From: Olsenella uli DSM 7084 | Lineage (GTDB): Bacteria; Actinomycetota; Coriobacteriia; Coriobacteriales; Atopobiaceae | Length of the DNA stretch: 64,000 bases | Reading direction: 5' to 3' | Assembly: GCF_000143845.1 (NCBI RefSeq) | Contig: NC_014363.1 | Location: 1,039,186 to 1,103,185, forward strand | Shown here: positions 58,718 through 64,000 of the stretch, in pieces | Layout of the letters: every line of letters starts with the position of its first letter | Numbering within the stretch: position 1 is the first letter of the stretch | Translations under genes and position numbers: made by a program | Notes under the pieces: generated by a model | What the model was told of the DNA's origin: nothing | The model's database searches: none | Seen by the model: only the letters and a program-made list of their open reading frames with translations

Positions 58718-59986
58718 TCATGCGCCGACGGCCACGAGCGTGCCGTCCTCCATGACCGCCCCGATGCGCACGCGGACGAGCGCGTCGACGGGGACGGACG
58801 CGTCCAGGCGCACGTCGAAGAGCCCGCCCGTCACGCCCCTGCCGGGACGCTGCACCACGACGAGCTCCTCCTGGCCCACGCGGCGCGCCGCCTGGTCGTG
58901 GCGCATGCGATCGGCCAGCGCGCGCATGCGGGAGCTACGCGCGGCCATGACGTCCGGCCCAACCTGATCTGGCGCGCTGGCGGCAGGGGTGCCGGGGCGC
59001 CTCGAGTAGCGGAAGACGTGCATCTTGGCGAAGTCCATCTCCGCGCAGAACGCCAGCGAGCGCTCGAAGTCATCGTCCGTCTCACCAGGAAAGCCCACGA
59101 TGAGGTCGCAACCGACAGCGATGCCGGGAACCATCTCGCGCGCCCGGGCGATCGCCGTGCGATAGAGGGCGGTGTCATAGACGCGCCCCATGCGCCTGAG
59201 GGTCGCATCGCAGCCGGACTGCAGGCAGACATGCAGGAACGGGGCGATGCGTGCGGGGTTGGCCGCCATCACGGAAAGGAGCTCCCCGTCCACGTCGGGC
59301 GGCTCGATCGAGGACAGGCGCACGCGCTCCACAGTCGTCTCGCGTAGGACCAGCTCGAGCAGGCCCGGCAGCGCGATGCGCCCGCCGCCCGCGCAGGTAC
59401 CCCGGAAGCTGCCGAGGTTGATCCCAGTGAGCACGACCTCACGTGCGCCACGCGAAAGCGCGTCACGCACCGCCGAGACGACCTCGCCCGAGCCCATCGA
59501 GCGCGCGGCCCCACGCGCCTTCCAGACGATGCAGTAGGTGCAGCGATTGTCGCAGCCGTCCTGCACCTTTATGCCTGGTCGCGCACGGCCGGTCGGCGTG
59601 GGTGTCGCGACCAGCTCTCCGTCGTCGCCGACGGAGCCTGCGGGCAGTCCCAGCTCGCCCAGGACCGTCTCGGACACGCGCGACTTGTCGGCCTCGACCG
59701 TGACGTTGGGCGCGATGGAGGCGAGCTCGTCCGAGAAGAGGCTGGCGACGCAGCCCGTGGCGACCACCACGGGGACCTGCCCCAGCGACGCAGCCCTGCG
59801 GACGACCTTGCGCGTCTTGGCCTCGGCTTCGGCCGTGACGGCACAGGTGTTGACGACGACGGCGTCCGCCTCCTCGGGCTTGACGATGACACAGCCCGCA
59901 CGCGCGAGCTCCTGGGCGATGAGGTCGACCTCAACGCGGTTGACCCTGCAGCCCAGGTTGACGAAGGCAACGCGGGGTGCGCTCAC
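58718..59986 (-). CDS. mtaB: tRNA (N6-L-threonylcarbamoyladenosine(37)-C2)-methylthiotransferase
   Basis: MtaB is a radical-SAM methylthiotransferase that makes ms2t6A37 in tRNA. The 422-residue protein has N-terminal cluster cysteines (NLGCRVNRVE, NTCAVTAEAEAKTRK, TGCVA), where GCRVN and TCAVT are the MtaB signature, then the radical-SAM CDNRCTYC near 145-152 and a TRAM-like C-terminus. GTG 59986 overlaps the dnaJ stop (GTGA). It is the third methylthiotransferase in the window beside MiaB and RimO. Confidence 0.93.
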   Translation of the reverse strand: MSAPRVAFVNLGCRVNRVEVDLIAQELARAGCVIVKPEEADAVVVNTCAVTAEAEAKTRKVVRRAASLGQVPVVVATGCVASLFSDELASIAPNVTVEADKSRVSETVLGELGLPAGSVGDDGELVATPTPTGRARPGIKVQDGCDNRCTYCIVWKARGAARSMGSGEVVSAVRDALSRGAREVVLTGINLGSFRGTCAGGGRIALPGLLELVLRETTVERVRLSSIEPPDVDGELLSVMAANPARIAPFLHVCLQSGCDATLRRMGRVYDTALYRTAIARAREMVPGIAVGCDLIVGFPGETDDDFERSLAFCAEMDFAKMHVFRYSRRPGTPAASAPDQVGPDVMAARSSRMRALADRMRHDQAARRVGQEELVVVQRPGRGVTGGLFDVRLDASVPVDALVRVRIGAVMEDGTLVAVGA

Positions 59987-61092
59987 TTGGCCTCCGCTGC
60001 AGCCGGGTCGGCGTCGGCACGGGCGTTCACGATGGCCGCAATGTCGCCCCTCTCCTCGGGAGTGAGGCCCTCGGGGGGGACGATCTCGACGACGGCGATC
60101 AGGTTGCCGCGTGCGCGCATGCCCATCCGCGGCATGCCCCTGCCGCCGACGCGCACCTGCTGGCCAAACTCGCAGAGCGCCGGAACCGTGACCGTGACCC
60201 TCTCGCCCGCCATGATGCCGTCCATCTCGACGGACTTGCCGACGATCGCCTCGAGTGAGTCGACGGTGACGCGACAGAGGAGGTCATCGCCCTGCCGCTC
60301 GAAGGTCGCATGCTGGTCGACCTCGAGGCGCACGATGAGGTCGCCAGCACGGTCGCCCCGCACGCCCGCCTCGCCCCTGCCCGAGACGGAGAGTGACTGG
60401 CCGGAGTGGATGCCTGCCGGGATCTCGATGTCAACGGTCTCGCGGGAGGGCGCCCTACCCTGGCCGTCGCAGGTCTCGCACGGCTTGTCGATGACCTTCC
60501 CGCTGCCCCCGCAGTCGGGACAGACGGACTGGGACTGCATCTGTCCGAAGATGGTGCGCTGCACCTCCCTCACGACACCCGTGCCATGGCAGCGTCCGCA
60601 CTCCTTCTCGTGTCCGCCCTCGGCGACGCCCGTGCCCCCGCAGTCGTCGCAGGGAGCCAGGCGCTCGTATGCGATGCTCTTCTTGCAGCCAGCCGCAGCC
60701 TCTTCGAGGGTGATGTGCAGGGTGAGGCCCATGTCACGACCACGTGTGGACGCCTGTCTTGCGGAAGAGCGTCCCGCGGGCCCACCGAAGAACGAGTCGA
60801 AGATGTCGTTGATGCCGAAGCCGCCGCCGAAGATGTCCGACATGTCGACGTAGTCGGAACCAAAGCCGCCAGGGCCCTCCGCAGTGCCAAAGCGGTCGTA
60901 GTTCGCACGCTTGCGCTCGTCCGATAGGACGGAATACGCCTCGTTGACCTCCTTGAAGCGCTCCTCGGCGTCAGGGTCGTTGCTCACGTCGGGATGGAGC
61001 TTGCGTGCCCTCTTGAGGAACGCGCGCTTGATGGTCTTCGCGTCGGCGCCACGATCGACGCCCAGTACCTCGTAGTAGTCCTTACCAGCCAC
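59983..61092 (-). CDS. dnaJ: Chaperone DnaJ
   Basis: DnaJ delivers unfolded proteins to DnaK. The 369-residue protein has the full type I layout: J domain (1-70) with HPD at 33-35, Gly/Phe-rich linker, four CxxCxGxG zinc repeats (CDDCGGTG, CGRCHGTG, CPDCGGSG, CETCDGQG, about 150-215) and two C-terminal substrate domains. The start ATG is preceded by a 81-base gap from the second DnaJ-like gene. dnaK, grpE and hrcA are not in the window. It overlaps mtaB by 4 bases. Confidence 0.96.
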   Translation of the reverse strand: MAGKDYYEVLGVDRGADAKTIKRAFLKRARKLHPDVSNDPDAEERFKEVNEAYSVLSDERKRANYDRFGTAEGPGGFGSDYVDMSDIFGGGFGINDIFDSFFGGPAGRSSARQASTRGRDMGLTLHITLEEAAAGCKKSIAYERLAPCDDCGGTGVAEGGHEKECGRCHGTGVVREVQRTIFGQMQSQSVCPDCGGSGKVIDKPCETCDGQGRAPSRETVDIEIPAGIHSGQSLSVSGRGEAGVRGDRAGDLIVRLEVDQHATFERQGDDLLCRVTVDSLEAIVGKSVEMDGIMAGERVTVTVPALCEFGQQVRVGGRGMPRMGMRARGNLIAVVEIVPPEGLTPEERGDIAAIVNARADADPAAAEAK

Positions 61093-61173
61093 TCTGTCCG
61101 TCTCCCACTGCTTATGCCAGAACGTATACGAAACATGCCAGAAGGGCGCACGGCAGCCGCCGCGCCCGTGATG

Positions 61174-62304
61174 CTACCCCCGCGTCAACGCGGAGCCGGT
61201 ATAGCCCGCCCGGCCGAGCGACGAGGTGCACGAGTACATGGCGATGGTGAGGATCGCGAAGAACGTTCCCGTCGCCACGCCGTTCGCGAGCGTCGCGAGG
61301 GCGTTCCTCCACCAGGCGCGCTCGTGGGCGATCCCATCCCTGAAGGCCAGCAGCACGCCGGCGACCAGGAGCATGACCACGAAGACGCTGTAGGCGGCAA
61401 GATTGCCGGATATCGCACCGAAGACGATGAACGGCAGGTCGAAGCCCAGAACCTGAAAGCCCATCGACTGACGCTGCGTCAGCCGCTCGCTGGGAACGCC
61501 GATGTGACAGACGAAGTCGCCCGCAGCGGAGCCATTGGTCCCCGCATTGCCCATGCCCTCGATGCGGACCTCGTCGCCATCGTGGCTTCCAGCGGGAATC
61601 TCGACGACGACCTCGCTCGCCGAGAGCACGCGACCCGAGCCGCCGCAGTTGCCGCAGGGATCGGCGACGACCTTGCCCGTGCCCTCGCATTCGGGGCACT
61701 CCATCTCCATCACGCCGAACCCGAAGATGCCGCTGAGGTCGACGCGCATCTTGCCGCTGCCGCCGCAGGTGGGACAGGTCTCGGAGTGGCTCGTCTCCAC
61801 CGAGCCGCGCCCAGAGCACACGTCGCAGGCGACATAGCGCTGGTAGGTGACGCCCCGTCGCACGCCCCGCGCCGCCACGTCGCCATCCAGGTCGAGGCGG
61901 ACCGACACGTCGGCACCCGCGCGGGGGTTGTACGCACGCGAGCGTGCGGACGGTTCCCCCCTCCCCCGGCCGTAGCCGCCGCCAAAGGGGAAGCCCCAGC
62001 CAAAGGGGAAGTCTCCAAACGGCGAGCCGCCATAGCCGCCGCCCGCAGAGCCAGCCGGGGAGGCATAGCCCGCAAACGGGGAGCCGGAGCGCAGGGCGTC
62101 ATAGCGCCTGCGCTTGGCGTCGTCCGAGAGGACGGCATAGGCCTCGGAGACCTCCTTGAAGCGCTCCTCGGCGCCAGGGTCCTTGTTCACGTCGGGATGG
62201 AGCTTGCGCGCCTTCTTCTGAAAGGCCCTCCTGATGTCATCCGTCGTGGCATCCTTGTCCACACCGAGGATGGCGTAGTAGTCCTTTTCGTTCATCGACG
62301 CCAT
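61174..62304 (-). CDS. DnaJ-like protein with C-terminal transmembrane domain
   Basis: The 376-residue protein starts as a type I DnaJ: J domain (5-70) with HPD at 36-38, Gly/Phe region (72-118), and four zinc repeats (CDVCSGRG, CPTCGGSG, CPECEGTG, CGNCGGSG, 160-224). After part of the first substrate domain (about 230-275, IPAGSHDGDEVRIEGMG) the sequence does not continue into the normal C-terminal domain. Instead it has hydrophobic segments at about 283-300, 302-321 and 336-358 and a short tail, so it is probably membrane-anchored. It precedes the canonical dnaJ. The start may also be the second ATG (62295). Confidence 0.85.
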   Translation of the reverse strand: MASMNEKDYYAILGVDKDATTDDIRRAFQKKARKLHPDVNKDPGAEERFKEVSEAYAVLSDDAKRRRYDALRSGSPFAGYASPAGSAGGGYGGSPFGDFPFGWGFPFGGGYGRGRGEPSARSRAYNPRAGADVSVRLDLDGDVAARGVRRGVTYQRYVACDVCSGRGSVETSHSETCPTCGGSGKMRVDLSGIFGFGVMEMECPECEGTGKVVADPCGNCGGSGRVLSASEVVVEIPAGSHDGDEVRIEGMGNAGTNGSAAGDFVCHIGVPSERLTQRQSMGFQVLGFDLPFIVFGAISGNLAAYSVFVVMLLVAGVLLAFRDGIAHERAWWRNALATLANGVATGTFFAILTIAMYSCTSSLGRAGYTGSALTRG

Positions 62305-62347
62305 ATGGGCGGCACCCTACTTCCCCAGCCGCGCATTGCGCGGGTCG

Positions 62348-63631
62348 TCAGCATGCAAACGTCGCGATTGTACCCTCCGAGAGGCCCCACAATTCCCCGT
62401 AGAGCTCGTTTCCCAGAAGCCATCCACGACGGGTCGGCACGAGGGAGCCGCCCTCGCGCGTGGCCAGCCCCGACCGATGCACGCGTCCGAGGGCGGCGTC
62501 AAGCGCATCTGCGCCGACGACTCCCCGCGCGCGGGACAGCAGGTCCTCCCCGATGCCGCGCGCGAGGCGTGCCCCCAGCATGAGGTCCTCGGCCACGGCC
62601 TGCCGCTCGGTGAGCATCTCACCGGAGAAGTGCAGGTCTGCGCAGGAGGAGGAGGCGAGGAATGCGTCCAGGTCGTCTTTGACCACGAGCCGGACGCGCG
62701 CGATGCCGGGCAGGGGGACGGGGAGCTGCGGACAGGCTCGCCTCAGAGACTCGTATCCCGTGCGATCGAGCATGCCTGCCGCCGCGACGCCGATTCCGAG
62801 GTAGCTCCGCCCTTCCCAGTACGTCTGGTTGTGACGGCACTCACGACCGGGACGTGCGTAGCTTGCGACTTCGTAGCGCCGCAGCCCGGCGGCGGCGAGC
62901 GCGTCGCACGCGATCTCCATGCGCCGCGCCTGCACGGCCTCATCGTTGAAGTCCGGGCGAGTGCCTGCGTAGCGCGCCCCGAAGGGGGTCTTCTCCTCGA
63001 TGGAGAGCGGGTACACGCTCACGTGGGTCGCCCCGGCCGAGAGGACGTCGGCAAGGGAGCGCCTCCAGGTGGCATCGCTCTGGTGGGGAATCGCGCACAT
63101 CAGGTCGCAGGAGACGGCAAGGCCCGAGGACGCCACCGACTCCACCGCCGCCAGGGCGTCCCGTGCGCCGTGGGTCCTGCCCAAGGCCGCAAGCTCGACG
63201 TCGTCCGTGCTCTGCACGCCGAGCGAGACGCGGGTCAAAGGCGTCTGGGCAAGCTCCCCCACCAGGTCCGCAGGCAGCGACTCGGGGTTCGCCTCCATCG
63301 AGAACTCGCTCAGGGTGCCCAGCTCGCCGATGGCGAGGCTCAGATCGACCAGCCCCCCACCCAGCATCGGGGGTGTTCCCCCACCGACATAGGCCGTATC
63401 GCAACCCTCAAGCAACCCCACGCTTCGCAGCTCGGAGTACTGTTCGAGGATTTTCCCGAGGTAGGGCAGCATGCGCGCGTCGTTGCGCGCGGTGGCCCTC
63501 GACGCAAAGTCGCAATAGGGGCATTTGTGGGCACAGAAGGGGATGTGGACGTAGAGTGCGGCCACGGTGCCAGGACCCGAAGGGACCCCCGGCGCGTTGG
63601 TCGCCCGGACGTGACGGACGGCGCCAGTCAT
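62348..63631 (-). CDS. hemW: Radical SAM heme chaperone HemW (coproporphyrinogen III oxidase-like)
   Basis: The 427-residue protein has the radical-SAM motif C33AHKC37PYC40 and the HemW-type GGGTPP and YPLSIEEKTPF. HemW proteins bind heme and insert it into respiratory enzymes; older annotation calls them oxygen-independent coproporphyrinogen oxidase. The fourth cysteine of the true HemN motif (CxxxCxxCxC) is replaced by Phe (CPYCDF), the mark of HemW. Its ATG overlaps the dus stop (ATGA), and the DnaJ-like gene follows 43 bases downstream, akin to the hemW-hrcA-grpE-dnaK-dnaJ order of other phyla with the middle genes missing. Confidence 0.92.
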   Translation of the reverse strand: MTGAVRHVRATNAPGVPSGPGTVAALYVHIPFCAHKCPYCDFASRATARNDARMLPYLGKILEQYSELRSVGLLEGCDTAYVGGGTPPMLGGGLVDLSLAIGELGTLSEFSMEANPESLPADLVGELAQTPLTRVSLGVQSTDDVELAALGRTHGARDALAAVESVASSGLAVSCDLMCAIPHQSDATWRRSLADVLSAGATHVSVYPLSIEEKTPFGARYAGTRPDFNDEAVQARRMEIACDALAAAGLRRYEVASYARPGRECRHNQTYWEGRSYLGIGVAAAGMLDRTGYESLRRACPQLPVPLPGIARVRLVVKDDLDAFLASSSCADLHFSGEMLTERQAVAEDLMLGARLARGIGEDLLSRARGVVGADALDAALGRVHRSGLATREGGSLVPTRRGWLLGNELYGELWGLSEGTIATFAC

Positions 63632-64000
63632 CGGTCACGTCTCCCGGGGGACTGGGCAAGGAGCGTGCGCAGCTCTTCGATGACGTGCAGGTAGTCCCCC
63701 AGGTCCGCGCAATGCATGGAGCGCTCGCGCCAGGCTGCGGCATGGGGTAGCCCCCTGAAGTACCAGCCGGCAAGGCTGCGGGCCCGGGCCATGTGGGCAC
63801 CGGTGGCCTCCAGGAGGCGCAGGTGGCACTCGAACGCCGAGAGTCGAGACGACGGCGTACCGGACGCGGCAGAGATGCCCCGCGCCTGGGCGAAGAGCCA
63901 GGGGTTGCCATAGCTTCCCCGAGCCACCATCACGGCTGCGGCACCCGTCTCGGCAAGCATCCTGCGGGCAGTCGCCGCGTCTGTCACGTCACCCGACCCG
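63628..64000 (-). CDS. dus: tRNA-dihydrouridine synthase, C-terminal part
   Basis: The gene runs off the right end of the window; about 124 C-terminal residues are visible. GSGDVTDAATARRML and AAVMVARGSYGNPWLF match the late FMN-phosphate-binding motifs (GNGDI... and ..GRGAxGNPW) of Dus enzymes, which reduce uridine to dihydrouridine in tRNA. The helical C-terminal domain follows (HLRLLEATGAHMARARSLAG in part). DusB is the usual actinobacterial member, but the fragment does not decide the subtype. It is coupled to hemW by a 4-base overlap. Confidence 0.88.
   Translation of the reverse strand, partial: GSGDVTDAATARRMLAETGAAAVMVARGSYGNPWLFAQARGISAASGTPSSRLSAFECHLRLLEATGAHMARARSLAGWYFRGLPHAAAWRERSMHCADLGDYLHVIEELRTLLAQSPGRRDR

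Noticed and set aside
62348-63631. Oxygen-independent coproporphyrinogen III oxidase (HemN).
   Set aside because: The cysteine motif lacks the HemN fourth Cys (CPYCDF instead of CxC), so HemW is the better name.

Overview
The window is GC-rich, almost gapless bacterial chromosome. The gene content points to an anaerobic actinobacterium of the class Coriobacteriia (Olsenella/Atopobium/Collinsella-like). That placement is inferred from gene content and composition. It rests on a GarA-like FHA protein beside a MerR/Rv1828-like regulator, lexA divergent from a LysM gene and nrdR, SOS boxes of the GAAC-N4-GTTC type, co-occurrence of RNase Y and RNase J, MEP-pathway IspH, and an anaerobic-type FAD/DUF1667 oxidoreductase set. 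I see no insertion sequence, prophage, CRISPR array, rRNA or integrase. No gene-free stretch exceeds 300 bases. The longest gaps (16828-17118, 29481-29753, 18665-18917, 54855-55063, 28325-28532) hold the promoters, hairpins and inverted repeats listed below.

Left part (1-28.3 kb, mostly + strand). The window opens with the end of ispH. A tightly packed run follows: der, plsY, gpsA, rpe, a cysteine desulfurase, a coiled-coil/zinc-ribbon protein, coaBC and a Uup-like ABC-F ATPase, then two half-transporters that form one asymmetric ABC exporter. Next come a three-gene GlpA-like/DUF1667 oxidoreductase operon, a lone alkyltransferase domain (- strand), tRNA-Pro(GGG), a small XRE regulator with its membrane partner behind a near-consensus promoter, and a methyltransferase. 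The run ends with a CDP-alcohol transferase, a D-Ala-D-Ala carboxypeptidase, a GcvT-like orphan, a MalY-type C-S lyase coupled to RidA, the FHA/MerR pair, apt, a secreted NlpC/P60 hydrolase and a ClC transporter.

Middle (28.5-34.2 kb). On the - strand lie trxB, a purine-type NCS2 permease, dut, nrdR and a LysM membrane protein. The LysM gene is divergent from lexA across an SOS-controlled double promoter. A DUF1624-type membrane acyltransferase follows lexA.

Right part (34.2-64 kb, all - strand) is a long series of housekeeping operons. In transcription order they are dus-hemW-dnaJ-like-dnaJ-mtaB-phoH-ybeY-dgkA-era-recO, then rpsO-pnp-rnj-ftsK-rodZ-like-yajQ-rimO-pgsA-cinA-recA-recX, then rny-GHKL ATPase-spoVS-miaB-miaA-hflX. 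RNA decay and maturation (RNase Y, RNase J, PNPase, YbeY), RNA/ribosome methylthiolation (MiaB, RimO, MtaB) and recombination repair (RecA, RecX, RecO, LexA) are concentrated here.

No strongly novel cassette stands out. The least ordinary items are a DnaJ homologue whose C-terminal half is replaced by membrane helices, an orphan GHKL ATPase between spoVS and rny, the three-box lexA/LysM control region, two long perfect inverted repeats (18.7 and 29.6 kb), and the orphan GcvT-fold and XRE/membrane modules.
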